Of a stretch of 64,000 bases of DNA, positions 20,429 to 32,963 are shown piece by piece (position 1 is the first letter of the stretch; the number at the start of each line of letters is the position of its first letter). A program made the translations under genes and the position numbers. This DNA comes from Pohlia nutans (lineage: Eukaryota; Streptophyta; Bryopsida; Bryales; Mniaceae). The stretch covers positions 4,786,001-4,850,000 of the forward strand of contig CM040087.1 of assembly GCA_022496805.1 (NCBI GenBank), written 5' to 3'. Below the pieces are notes generated by a model. That model did not search any database. It saw only the letters and a list, made by a program, of their open reading frames with translations, and was not told the DNA's origin.

Positions 20429-22922
20429 AGAAAGCTTTGCCTTGGGACTCAGAGTGCTTTGCCTTGAAAAAAGGAATTGAAATATTAGTAGGGCCGTGGA
20501 ATAAATGCTTTGGGAAAAGGAACTCGTTGATGTGTCAGTGGAGCCATGGTGTACAACAGCGGGGCCTGGTTAATCCGATAACCTCCCTAGTGAAGTTCTC
20601 TCTAGAATGATTTGAAAGTGCATAAACTTGCCAAAATTTCTGAATGAGAGTTTAGTGTTGAAATTATTCATTTCACTTAATTATTATTTTCACATTATAG
20701 TGTATACCAAATTGAAGCAAAATATGTAATTTACTACCCTAATTGATCATGTTAGCACACATACCTACATATATGTATATATGTATATATATATACCAGT
20801 ATTGCTACAAAGTATGTCATCAAAAAGTGCTTATGAGTGTATTTTTTGGGTTTTCTTCAATGTGAATGAGAAGATGTACCTAAATCTAGAAATTTGGAAG
20901 ACAATGACAAAGAAACAACTGTTTGGTGCAATCGAGAGTACACTTTGAAAAATAAAATAACATGATTGAACAAAACCCCATGGAATTCTACATGATATGC
21001 AATTTACTCATGTGTATATTTCACTTTGTATTGACCGGTTTAAGAAACAAAGACTTCTGTACATAGCTTGGGAATTTTTTTTATTTGGTGGGGGAATATT
21101 AGTCTTTGCTAATAACATCATTTTGGAGCTTAAAATACCAATTCTTGCACCCCAAAAGCCATGAGAGGGTTGCCATTTAGCATTTAGGAACTTCACTTCT
21201 TCCATGTCACTCTAACACATCTTTCGGCTCCAACACAGCATTGTCCTTGGAAATAAAAAGAAACTAATTCCTTGATTTGCAGCCCATTTTGTCGAGTTCT
21301 AAGTAATAGTGCCCGGAATGTTAGAGTTATATGTGCACTTTAGAAAAATGATAATACAAGAAGGAATACGAAGCAGAATTGGTTTTTTTGCTTTAATGGC
21401 ATCAAAATTTAGTTTTGACTCCGTTTTCTTAGGCCAATTACTACACTCTACATTGTCAAAGATATTCTAACATGCCACCTCTCCTTCTTCAAACCATCCT
21501 TCAGTTTCCATGGCATATTCTTATCTTATCTCCACATGCAGCGACGTCTTGCTCACTTCCAAAACTGCTGCAGCTTAGATGTTGGTCTTTGATAGGATGT
21601 AGGGTTTAGGGTAAAAATTCCAAAACTTTTCAACTTTCATTTATTGAATTAGTTATTGTTGAACCAACTATTATTCTATATATAGTATCTTCAAAGTATA
21701 GATTGTTTTGTGCATATTAATTGTAACGTTGGTACGTAAACCACTGAATGTGGATAAAAGAGGTGTCAACGAACGTTCAACTATTTTGCCCTCAAGGGCA
21801 AAGGCAAAAAGGTTTACATTTGGTGGCCCCTTTTGCAAGTACACTTTATGGGCAATAACCAATAACTACTACACCAACTATTGCCATTGTTGTAAGTCAC
21901 TAAATTGGAATCTTTAGATTTTTTTATCAAACAAAAGTAGCTCTAAAATGAACAAAATAGTCATCATATGAAATCAATGGTTTTATCTATCAACTTGATC
22001 CCAAATCATAATGATGAAACGTGCATTTATTATGAATTTTCATAGATAATTCTTATAATATGATTATTAAAAAAAATGCAAAGCACTTTTTGAAAAAATT
22101 ATTGTATGGATGTTGTCTTATTATTGTGCTCTACATATATGTAAGGTGTGCAAAGTCTCATAAAAGTTGAGCAAGATGAACAATATAACACATTTAGATC
22201 TCAAAAAACCTTTGGTCACTTAAGGGTGAAAATGAAATTTAAAAGTAATTATTATTGGGAAATCGAGAAAGCATGTGTCTTAAAAGAGTTAATAATGATT
22301 CACATAAAAAAGTTATATTAGTCACACAATAGCAATATTTCCATTTCGGAAAACCTACAATATGTACATATCAAACCATTAAAATTGGTGTTCACAAGTA
22401 GTATTACCAACGTTTCATATCACTGATGTGTTGTAACAATTTTCTTGCATGTTTCTCCTTATTAACTCTTTAGCTTATTTATCCACCACCATATTTTACA
22501 TATAATCATGTAGGGGCCACATTCCAATGCTATGGTAGATCTAAAAAAATTATAAATTTTACTTTAAACAAATTAAATTGATCCTATTTTTTATCTCACG
22601 TGGTTTTCTAAAATTCCGATAGTCACCTCCCTAAGTATGCACAACAAAGATGCAAATTAAATATACCGTGATGAAGACCTTCTATATTGTGTCCTGGAAA
22701 TTTTTGTATGGGTTGCCCCTCACAAGGAACTTTGTCTAGTTCACTTGGAAGTAAACATTAGTGTCAAACTGTTGTTTATAGCAAGTTTTGCAAGTGATTG
22801 TTCAATTTAACAAGCAATTACTAAGAATTTACTAACATTCTTGTACCCATTACTGCCCAGTAATAGGGTCAAGGTTCTTTGTGGCTTGCATTAGGACGTG
22901 AGGGGGAGATAGTAGTTGGAGC
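20429..22922. other. AT-rich intergenic DNA, no gene seen
   Basis: Short frames only, none recognisable. An (AT)-rich microsatellite (ATATGTATAT type) lies at about 20768-20800. No element boundaries were identified. Confidence 0.4.
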
Positions 22923-23746
22923 TTAATCCTTTAGTGCCCAAGGTGGTTATGAAGAAACCACAATTTTTTGGGTCCATGATGTTTTTTTAAAACTTTTTTC
23001 ACTGAAATTAGGGATACCATCAATAGTATTCAACTGTATAAATGTAAGCATAGCTTAATGAAACAAGTGTCTGTGAAGTCTTCATAAGATTGGACCACTG
23101 GATTGGAAGATTATAGTATGTCTTTGAACCGTATAATGTACAGTCAAAAATGAGAGTTTGGAGGTGTGTGACTTCAAAGTTAAATAAAAATTTGGGTTAA
23201 ATTTTCAAAAATTGAAAGTGAAGATGTTAAGCAATGACCTATGTCAACACCTCTCCATTGCAATCTTTTGTATCAAGAATGGACTCATACATAATTATTG
23301 TGAATTTTATAAGTGAGAGTGACTTATCCATATACGGTTTAGGACAAAGTTTATACGTTAATGTTGTAAAGGAGTTGGTATGTTCATCAAGATTGGACTA
23401 CATACACTAATGGAACATGAACAAGAGAATACAATCCAAAAAATAAATACAAAACAACAAACTTCCAAACACAAGAAATACCACATAGTACATGTGTCGT
23501 ATTCGAGGTTGTATTTGTAAGTATTTGTTGTCTTTTGAGGTAGTTGTAGTATTTTGGTGTTTTGTTCATTGGTATTTGGAAAGCTAATAAAGTCAGATTC
23601 CAAATTTTCTTTTTGCATCATCTGCAAAATCAAAAGTTATACTTCTAGACTTCAGACATTAGATTGAGATAGTTCACGGATTTTACAACATTTCATTTTC
23701 AAATGATCCAGTGACCACTTAGTGGTTACCTGGGCACTAGGGCTAA
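22923..23746. mobile_element. TTAA element family A, copy 1
   Basis: About 824 bp start TTAATCCTTTAGTGCCC and end CCTGGGCACTAGGGCTAA. This is a decayed copy of the family whose best ends are TTAACCCTTTAGTGCCC and GGGCACTAAAGGGTTAA. The interior shares long blocks with copies at 24291, 26015 and 27989. Short open frames in it are not conserved as proteins. Confidence 0.7.
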
Positions 23747-24290
23747 ACTAGTAGAAGACCTGAAATTTTTCATTCCCCATTTTGTGAAATGAGTGAACAA
23801 TGGCTGAATATCATGCTTATATTTTTGTCTTCTTGTGACCAAAACCACTCACCATCAGTCACAACCACTGTGTTTGGTGCGGTTCATTTCTTTTTCATTT
23901 ATAGTAAGTGAAAAGCGACACATTTCTTACTAGTGTTACAATTAATGTGTCATGTAGTGCCTTGCATTGACACTAGTAGCAAACTTGTCGTTTTCATTCC
24001 TCATTTTGTGGAAACAATGAATAGTGGCGTAACATCATACTTACATTTCTATCTTTTTGTGACCAAAACTACTCATCAGCACTAACACAACCCATGTGCC
24101 TGGCGCCATTTTATTTCTTTTTCATTTATAGTAAGTGAAAAACGACACGTTTCCTTATAGTGTGAGGAGGTAGTTGCTGGAGCTTACGGGTAGTGTGTCA
24201 GTAGTGCCTCGCATTGAGTATGCTCGGAGAGAGTGGATAAGCTCAATGCTTCAAACATTTTGTGAGTCTGGGCATTGAAGAAACCTCCCA
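23747..24290. repeat. Two direct repeats, period 224 bp
   Basis: Two diverged units share TTTTCATTTATAGTAAGTGA and a CATTCC anchor at 23771 and 23995. They fill the space between two TTAA elements. No gene. Confidence 0.6.
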
Positions 24291-25099
24291 TTAACCCTTT
24301 AGTGCCCAGGGTGGTTCTGGAGAAACCAGACTTTTTTTGGTGGTTTTTTTATAAAAACTTTTTTTATTCAAACTATGGACACTACTAATAGTATTTAACC
24401 GTATAAATGTAAGCGTAACTTAATCAAACAAGTGCTCGTTAAACCTTGGTAAGATCCGACCGTCGGATTGAAAGATTATAGTATGTCTTTGAACCGTATA
24501 ATGCACACTCGAAAATGAGATTTTGGAGGATGTGCGACTTCGAAGTTAAATAGAATTTGGGTTAAATTTTCAAAAATAAAAGTGAAGAGGTTCAGCAATG
24601 ACCTATATCAACACCTCTCCATTGCAATCTTTCATGTCAAGAACTGACTCACACATAATTAATGTTAATTTTACAAGTGATAGTGACTTATCCATGTACA
24701 ATTTAGGATAAAAATTATACGTTAAAATATGAAAGGAGTTTGTACATTGATCAAGATCAGAGTAGATACACTAATGGAACATGAACAAGAGAACACAATC
24801 CCAAAAAAAATTCAAGATAACAAACTTCCAAACACAAGAAATACCGCATAGTACATATGCCGTATTCGTAAGTATTTACTGTATTTTCAAGTATTTGCAA
24901 TATTTTCATGTTTTGTTCATAGATATTTTGATAGTTGCACAGCTCCAAATTGAATTTTTTTTTCCCCAGAAGATGACATTAAGAATTGTGCAACTCTGAA
25001 CCTCAGAGTATTAAACTTGAATCTTTACGGATTTTCCGGAATTCCCTTTTCCGATGACCGAGTGACCACATTATGGTCTCCTGGGCACTAAAGGGTTAA
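24291..25099. mobile_element. TTAA element family A, copy 2
   Basis: The 809-bp copy has TTAACCCTTTAGTGCCC at the left, GGGCACTAAAGGGTTAA at the right, and TTAA on both sides. It is probably the best-preserved copy. It has no transposase-like open frame, so it is non-autonomous. Confidence 0.8.
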
Positions 25100-25185
25100 T
25101 TAATCCAGGGTCATTAATATTTTCTTTTTGGGAGGTTCATTGTTCCAACTAGTATTTGCGTATCTAAGTTATCAGACTGGTGTGT

Positions 25186-25736
25186 TTAACCCCTAAGCTC
25201 CCAAGAGACCATTTTCGGGTAGCTGCGTGTTTTTATTAGACTGCCCAAAACCGAAAAAAAAAAATTGTGAAAAAAAATATATTTTATTAAATACTTCATC
25301 AAGTCTTCTTTCCAACCCAAGTTGAATTATGTCAATCCAAGTTAAACTGCACGTGGGAGAATTTTTCAAAGTAAACCACTTCAACATTGTCTTACTGTTA
25401 CAAAATTTGCTATTTGGGGAAAGTAATGATGTTCCCTCCATCGTTTCTTATGTTTTTTTGAAGTTTACAATAGATAAACTAGATTTAACCAATCACGCTA
25501 AATTTCAAACTCTAAAAGTAAAAATTAAAATTCATACAAATTTTTAAAGGATAATGCTTTTAAATTCATTAAAAAAATTATCTACAGTTATTTTTGGAAA
25601 TTTAACCGTACATATAATTTGTAGAGATGATGCCCTACATTTTTTCTATTGAACCAAACTTCATCAAACATATGGAAGGCACATATAATAACACATCTAT
25701 GTTTTGTTCAATACCCCTCGGGCTTTTAGGGGTTAA
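25186..25736. mobile_element. TTAA-flanked element, distinct family
   Basis: The 551-bp element starts TTAACCCCTAAGCTCCC and ends GGGCTTTTAGGGGTTAA. TTAA flanks both sides. The interior is unlike family A. Short frames show nothing recognisable. Confidence 0.65.
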
Positions 25737-26014
25737 GTTAGTATAACTAATGAAAAGTCATACAGGAAGCAGTTTTCAATTTTGAAGATGCCTCATGTCT
25801 GTTTAAAAATGAATTGAGAATGCTCGTCTTACCAATGGACACGTCTATACAGTACACCAGATTCAATACACAGGCTCTTTATATGTACACGCTAAATTGT
25901 AGAACCAAATAATGTTTTTATCATAAATGTAATTGAAACCTTGTGAAGAATGTTGGCCGCAATATTACCAACACTGGTGAAAACAAGGCGGGATGTTGAC
26001 CTGGGACAATGTGT

Positions 26015-27226
26015 TTAACCCTTTAGAGCATCCTCAGTCCTGCGCACTTTGCTCACTGCAACGGTGAGTGGCGGGCACGGGATCCCATAGCGCGGGCCAA
26101 CGCCCTCAATATTCCTCCCGTTACTGTGCGGCCCTCGCTATAAGAGCTCCTGCTCTGGGCAAATTTCCCCCGTTTGCCGTGAGAGAAAGTCCTCCCACTA
26201 AGAGCCCTGACAGAATCCGTGACAGTCTCCAAGCCAACAAGATCCTGCCACAGTGGAGTCTCTGCGCCACCTGGCTGCCTGCATCCTTGCATAACTTCCT
26301 TGCCGGGGCAGTTGACGGGCGTTGCATTAGACCCTCCTCCCTCCTCAGGCACCCGCTCCTTTGCAGGGCTCCCTGCAAATGCTCATTGCCGGGAACTCTA
26401 GAGGGAGAAGACTGAGGATGCTCTTAGTGCCCAGGGAACTGTAGCTCAGAGCCCTGGATTTCAATAGACTTTTTCACTGTGGTTGAGACTACCAAAAATA
26501 GAATGGGTTAAATTAGAAAGTAACCGTACAATTCTATTCTCAACTCGAGAGCACACATTTTATTGAAATTTGAGAATCATCTGATTGTGGGATCGGAAGA
26601 TTATAGTATGTATTTGAACTGTATAATGCACTCTCAAAAACGAGATTTTGGGGGGGTGTGTGACTTCAAAGTTAAATATAATTTGAGGTAAATTTTCAAA
26701 AATAAAAGCAAAGAAGTTCAGCTATGCCCTATGTCAACACCTCTCCTTTGCAATCTTTCATATCAAAAATAAACTCACAAATAATTATTGTGAGATTTAT
26801 AAGTGAAAGTGACTTGTCCATGTACGGTTTAGGACAAAATTTTATACGTTGAAAATTGACAGGAGTGGGTACATTAGTCAAGATCGGATTACACACACTA
26901 ATGGAAGATGAAGAAGAGAACACAATCCAAAAAATAAAACAAGATAACAAACTCCCAAACACAAGAAATACTACACAGTACATATGTTGTATTTGTAAGT
27001 ATTTACTGTATTTTCAAGTATTTGCAGTATTTTCGCGTTCTGTTGATAGGTATTTTGATAGTTGTACAATTCCAAATTGAAAATTTCTTTTTCTGGAAGG
27101 TGCGTAATGTATGTGGGCAAATCTGAACTTCAAAACTGAAGTTCCAATTCTTCACGGATTCTCTGCTATTTGCATTTTGGACGTTGTAGTGATCATAATG
27201 TGGTTTGCTGGGCACTAAAGGGTTAA
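26015..27226. mobile_element. TTAA element family A, copy 3, with nested MITE
   Basis: The TTAACCCTTTA left end is interrupted after 11 bases by a MITE (26026-26423). It resumes with TTAGTGCCCAGGG and ends GGGCACTAAAGGGTTAA at 27226. Without the MITE it is about 810 bp, the size of the other copies. Confidence 0.8.
26026..26423. mobile_element. GC-rich Harbinger/Tourist-type MITE nested in a TTAA element
   Basis: A 398-bp insertion with perfect 14-bp inverted ends (GAGCATCCTCAGTC). The TTA duplication lies at 26023-26025 and 26424-26426. The interior is visibly GC-rich in an AT-rich neighbourhood and is open on both strands without any protein motif. Confidence 0.8.
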
Positions 27227-27358
27227 GTGTCCCATTGTCATTTATGCCTCTTGTGAAAAAATTGAATTAACTGGTACTTAGGACATTAATCACAATTATG
27301 GGACACTTGCATTGTGTCCCACTGTGGAACAGGTAGTTTCATCTCTTGTACAAGGGTG

Positions 27359-27583
27359 ATGGCCTGATATGGGTACCCCCTCCTGAATTAGTGTGATTTT
27401 TGAGAAATATTTTTTTAGTAAGAAAAAATCATTGAAAAATTACAAAAATTAGATGGTGTTATAGGCGCCATGGCTGCAACTATATACATGGTATTAAAAA
27501 TGAAAATTCTAGCACACATAAAATGAGTTAGACATAAGTCACACATAGTGAGACGCGTCTCACTATTACCCATATCAGGCCAT
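27359..27583. mobile_element. MITE family R3, copy a
   Basis: The 225-bp element has perfect inverted ends ATGGCCTGATATGGGTA and TACCCATATCAGGCCAT. A second copy lies in the 3' flank of the GTPase-kinase gene (14150-14372). The target duplication is not obvious. Confidence 0.7.
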
Positions 27584-27676
27584 TGCCTGCAACGCTACAG
27601 TACAACGCTACAAGCAGCTTCTCCCAAGTGATGCCATACTCTTTATAAATTAATTACACTGATGGAGGTGACCTTA

Positions 27677-27988
27677 GAGCATTCCCACCCATGCACGCTA
27701 GGACTAACCCTCTCAAATTATTCATCTACATGTGAAGGGCCCTTGCACTCACACTCCCCCACCCTTGCATGCCCTTCACGTATCAAAAGTGCGCATCATA
27801 TAGTCAATGGACCAATCACAAGTAGAATGAGAGGAATAATCATCGAATAGTCAACTCAATAGTGATTTCAAGGCCCAATTTCTAACACGCTAGAATCCAG
27901 AGTCAAGAAGCATTTTGAAAGGCCCCTTGAAACTTTTCATCCACTTCTTGAGGTCAGAGACCCTCTGAGGCCATGGGAGGCCATGCTC
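27677..27988. mobile_element. Harbinger/Tourist-type MITE family C, copy 1
   Basis: The 312-bp element has ends GAGCATTCCCACCCATG and CATGGGAGGCCATGCTC. TTA lies at 27674-27676 and 27989-27991; the right TTA is shared with the TTAA of the next element. It is about 95 percent alike by eye to 30439-30751. Confidence 0.75.
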
Positions 27989-28791
27989 TTAACCCTTTAG
28001 TGCCTAGGATACTGTACCCGGACGCCATGGATTTCAGCGGGTCTTTCCACCATGATTGATTCTATTAGAAACTAAATGGATTAAATTAGAAAGTAACAGT
28101 GCAATTGTATTCTCACCTAGAGTGTAGACATTTTTCCAAAATTAGAGAATCATCAAACCGTTGAACTGCAAGATTATAGTATGACTTTGAACTGTATAAT
28201 GCACACTCAAAAATGAGATTTAGGAAGGTATGTGACTTCAAACTTGAATAAAATTTGGCTTAAATTTTAAAAAATAAAAGAAGAGACGTTCAGCAACGAC
28301 CTATGTCAACACCTCTCCATTGCAATCGTTCATTTCAAGAACAGACTCACACATAATCATTGTGAGTTTTATGAGTGAGAGTGACTTATCTATATACTGT
28401 TTAGGATAGAAGTTTATACGTATAAATATCAAAGGAGTTGGTACATTGACCAAAATTGGAATACATACACTAATGGAACATGAACAAGAGAACACAATCC
28501 CCCCAAAAAAGATAACAAACTTCCAAACACAAGAAACACTGCATAGTATATGTGTTGTATTTGTAAGTATTTGTTGTATTTTGAGGTATTTGCAGTATTT
28601 TGGTGTGTTGAACATAGGTATTTGATAGTTTCACAGCTCCAAATCAAAAATTTCTTTTTACAATGTGTGTGAGATGCATTCCCACATCTAAACTTCACAA
28701 TTCAAAATCCAGTTTCCCACGGATTTTCTATTATTTGCATTTTCGACACTCCAATGACCATAATTTGGTTTGCTGGACACTAAAGGGTTAA
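27989..28791. mobile_element. TTAA element family A, copy 4
   Basis: The 803-bp copy starts TTAACCCTTTAGTGCC and ends GGACACTAAAGGGTTAA. It is collinear with the other three copies. No transposase frame. Confidence 0.8.
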
Positions 28792-29589
28792 GGGTCACCT
28801 CTAACTCCTAAAGGATCGATAATTTTTTGTTTTCAAAATGCCAAATTCAACCGATCATACTATGAAAAATGTATTTTACATTGGACCACGTTTTATATCA
28901 TGAGAATTAGTAAAGAGTGTTGCATTCGTTAACAAATAAATAAATAAATTTAAAAAAAAAGGAAATCCACACAAGACCTTCTCAAAATTTCTAAAAAGAA
29001 ACATAAAATCTTATTTGGGTTTCTTAGTCCTTCAGAGGCTAAAGCTTGTACAACTACTAATAAAAATCTTGACAGCAAAAACTCACGAGAAGACCCCAAA
29101 TGACAACCTAAACCAGTTGTGGGTCTTTTTCACGCAACCACCGTAGTTTCTACAAATGAACATACACTACATTCTGAGTGAAACTCTGGCATCGACGTGA
29201 AATTGTGGCACTGCAAGGAAGCCTGATCAGCCCCATGAAAATTGATGGAATTGAGACCCAGAAACTGTCAATTTTTTTGTGTCAATGTTACCACTTTAGA
29301 TTAAATGACAAAAATACAACTGACCAGGAATTAGTACTACACGCACTAACTGAGATAATCAGTATAAATCATAATTTTACTGTCGCCCACACAACATTAT
29401 TGCCCTTTAAAGGCATTTCAAGGAAAAAGGGTGCAAACTAACGGTACCACTGTAATACTAAGAGAATTAGTATTTGCTTCCAGGAGGTGGGAAACACTTA
29501 CACTGATTATGCCGAGAACATACACACATACGTACAAGTCACATATATATGTGAGAACAATATATGTGTAACAATATATGTGTAACAAT

Positions 29590-29628
29590 AACGCCTTCTC
29601 GGTGACAACACTACAAGGAGAAGGCGTT
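29590..29628. repeat. Perfect 11-bp stem hairpin
   Basis: AACGCCTTCTC at 29590-29600 pairs with GAGAAGGCGTT at 29618-29628 around a 17-nt loop. It is not followed by a T-run, so there is no reason to call it a terminator. Confidence 0.7.
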
Positions 29629-29815
29629 GCTTTTCACTCGATAGGTGAGTCAAACGACACCACTTCGCACTCACGTACTCTTCAAGCGCTCAAGACTTGG
29701 TGAGTGCGATTCGTCACGTAGGATAACTTGTGTGTAGAGTGAACTCTGACATTGTTCTAATAAAAAGACACAAGGAGAAAAATACAAGATTTTCATATAG
29801 AAAACGCAGACAAAT

Positions 29816-29885
29816 TTCTCACAATTGTAACTTTCCCAAATAAAAATACACTACAATCATCCCAGGAAAGTTACAATTGTGAGAA
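29816..29885. repeat. Perfect 21-bp inverted repeat
   Basis: Arms 29816-29836 and 29865-29885 (core ACAATTGTAACTTTCC) are exact inverted repeats around a 28-bp AT-rich loop. It could be a tiny MITE remnant; no target duplication was found. Confidence 0.75.
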
Positions 29886-30438
29886 CTTTGTCCCACTACC
29901 CATATGAAATCCCATGTGGGAACGTCTTTAATTCTCCATGTAAGCGACACCTTTGCTTAGTAGTGCAATCAGAAGAGTGTTGTAATATCCGGCCTTTAAA
30001 AGCTAAATATGCAATGCATGCGTCTAGTTGATCTATCGACGTCCAGTGATCGGTTTAACAGTTTCAGATCAGTCATGCACTTTGCCGAGTTTCCTGCAAG
30101 GAGACCAATGGAACTTAGGTATCATAAATTTAAGTGGCAATATATTAATTGATTAACGGGTCACTCTAGATACCTCTTGCAAGTCTTGGGGATCATTCAT
30201 TAATTCTGCAAATGCCATGAACCAGTTGAGCGGCCCGCCAATATTGATGCTAGCACATTTATATTCATCACTGGGGCCATTGATGCTGTTATGAAAATTA
30301 GTGGGCACAAAATTCTATAGAAATTGTAGCACATAGTACACTGATTGGTGGCCACAATAAAAAAGAAATCATAAAAAAAATTGCCACTTGAGAGATGTCT
30401 TACAAAATGAAAAAAGACGATATTTTCTACGTGTGTAA

Positions 30439-30751
30439 GAGCATTCCCACCCATGCACGCTAGGACGAACCCTCTTAAATTATTCATCTATATGGGAAGG
30501 GCCCTTGCACTCACACTCCCCCACCCTTGCACGCCCTTTAACGTATCAAAAGTGCGCATCAAATAGTCAATGAACCAATCACAAGTAGAATGGGAGGAAT
30601 AATCATCGAATAGTCAACTCAATAGTGTTCTGAAGGCCCAATTTCTAACACGCTAGAATCCAGAGTCAAGAAGCATTTTGAAAGGCCCCTTGAATCTTTT
30701 CATCCACTTCTTGAGGTCAGAGACCCTGTGAGGCCATGGGTGGCCATGCTC
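30439..30751. mobile_element. Harbinger/Tourist-type MITE family C, copy 2
   Basis: The 313-bp element has ends GAGCATTCCCACCCATG and CATGGGTGGCCATGCTC. A TAA duplication flanks it (30436-30438 and 30752-30754). It is closely similar to 27677-27988, which suggests recent spread. Confidence 0.8.
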
Positions 30752-32963
30752 TAAATTTGTACTGGAGCCTACGTGCACTTGGAAAGTACACACGTAGTTT
30801 AACTGCTATTCTCCAGGTTGCAAACCTTGAATTCAATTTGATACTACACTGAATGGCATAGTGTCTGAGAAGACTTGATGTTTTTTTTTTTATCACAATT
30901 TGTTCAAAAGTGAAGAGAAAAAGTGTCCCTTGACACTACATAAGAGTTTGTCACTTGTCATTCTCACTTTCATTGAGAATGTCACGTTCTTTTCAAGTAA
31001 TGAGAGTGACATGAGGTGGCATGCCATATTTATCATAAACTTAAGCTCTCATATGTCATCGGAACACTACATTTTTTTCACTTACTAGGACACTATATCT
31101 TCCTAAAATTAAATAGTATCCGGGTTTAAAAATAGTGTCCCAAGACACTAAATACACCATTCATTCTAATGATTGTTGCACTCTTAACTTCACGCTTAAA
31201 AAGAAGGTGAACTCCTTGTCATTGGAGCATAAAAGAGTGAGAATAATGTTGTAACATTCTAAATAGATGAATGCAAGATGATTGGTGCAATAAAGAATCA
31301 CTTAAATTAAAGTGGATCACACTAGCTAAACTTAAAGATTTAGATAGGGACTTGGGGTTAGCTCTTTTCCTTCTAATTTTCCAATTCAAGTGAAGGTGGA
31401 GAAATTCTTCTTTTTTGATTAGGGGACATCAAGACATGATGTTGGATTTAGATAATTACTGAATTATACTTCTTTGATTTCTAATTATAGAGAGAGATAT
31501 ATATATATATAAATAGAAACTCTGGACCTCGTTCAAGGCCGTGAATAAAATTATTGTCAGATTTCTAATTACTTTCAAAGAGGGCCAATACTTTTTGAAA
31601 CATCGAGTTTCTAAAAATGCAGACTTAGTTTCAATTTTTGTCTTAAGCATTAGCATCCTTTTCTCTATCACTTCTCCTTCTTCCACCTTTTCTTTTTCTT
31701 TTGGGATCCTTGCCAGAGCTTCAACCTTGGCTCTTCTCCTTACGTGAAACATCTCATAAACCCGGAATTTGGTTTACCAAAATTCAGTCTTGACACCCAC
31801 TATTATTGTGAGTTTGTGAGTGCAACTTTCAAGGTCAGCATTGACCTTCCAGTACTCCCACTTGTGCAAAATCCTCTAATGCTCTGCTTGTGCTGTTCAA
31901 GTGCCGAGAGCTTCACAAACTAAGATAATTAGTATAGGTTGAGACAATCGTAGTCTCATATTATCTTTGACTTTACATGTAGATGATAATTAGTGTTTGA
32001 TATTGTTTGTTGTTTGGTGAATTGAGATTTCAATATGTTATTACACTCACAAACCTTTGATTTTATAAAGGTTGACATGTTCATGATTTTTTGATTTATT
32101 AGAATAGAGGTCTCAAATAATAGGGCTGTAGTCTCAAAATGTCCATTTTGTCTCAATCTAACAAACATGTCGATACTAGTATAGATCTGAGCTAAGTTCG
32201 GTTGGGCGACCGCAAAAAGATCCAGAATTTGCAGTTCTGGTTGAAAAGTCAGCAACTCCTCTGTTTGCAGCTGAATCACTAGAGCTCAATTAAAAGTTCT
32301 ATTGACTCTCCTCATTCAAGACTGATTGATCATCACCCTCCAAAAGCTCTAGCCTAGTCGATCGAGGGGTGCACCACCAGGGTCTCATATGTGATTCCTT
32401 GTGTGAATTCCCTGTAAGTCTCACTTTTCCCACCGAGTCTTAAAGCTGCTTATTCACCAGTTTAATGTTGACTCACCTACTTGTAAAAGAAAAGTTTAAC
32501 AAGCGTCAACTCTTGAAGCTCACTGGAAAAAGTGAGACTAAAAGAGAAACGCACACAAGGAAACCATTATGGGTTCGAACCTGATCGACAAATCAGAGCA
32601 CGTATGATCGAATTAATGTGCATTGAGATAATTATCTAGTGTACCTTACTATAGAATGTCCGATTGAGATAGCCTGTATCATTGAAGTGAAGCTTTTTTT
32701 ATTCCATTGAGACAGTGCTAGTGATCAAACAAGCTCATTATATATCCATGAGGCTGAAAAAGAGCTAATTACTTATAGCTCAAAACCTAAGATTATTTTT
32801 TTGTCAAAGTAGAAGCTCACATAGAATGAAAGGACCTAGTAAATTCAATATCAATTTTTTCCCTAATTAGACTTTATCTACGTGAAGGTAACAACCTGAA
32901 AAATTCATGTAATAGGTAGTTGCATGGTACGGTGTCCTACTTCAATGTCAAAATGACATTGTA
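30752..32963. other. AT-rich intergenic DNA, no gene seen
   Basis: Open frames up to 107 codons lack motifs. An AT microsatellite lies near 31496-31512. A GGGTTCGAACC box-B-like string at about 32571 has no cloverleaf around it. Confidence 0.4.

Larger units (their letters stand above)
28792..30438. other. Intergenic with several hairpins, no gene seen
   Basis: Holds the hairpins at 29590-29628 and 29816-29885, another with CGCACTCAC / GTGAGTGCG arms near 29672-29710, and a short TATATGTG-rich run near 29540-29585. Open frames up to 95 codons show no motif. Confidence 0.45.

Noticed and set aside
26053..26415. Overlapping frames of 85-115 codons on both strands
   Set aside because: They arise from the GC-rich interior of a MITE with few stop codons; no motif, and the element boundaries explain the region.
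32571..32582. GGGTTCGAACC, a tRNA T-loop or box-B-like string
   Set aside because: No matching box A, acceptor stem or cloverleaf could be drawn; the same holds for GGTTCAAATCCC near 5840.
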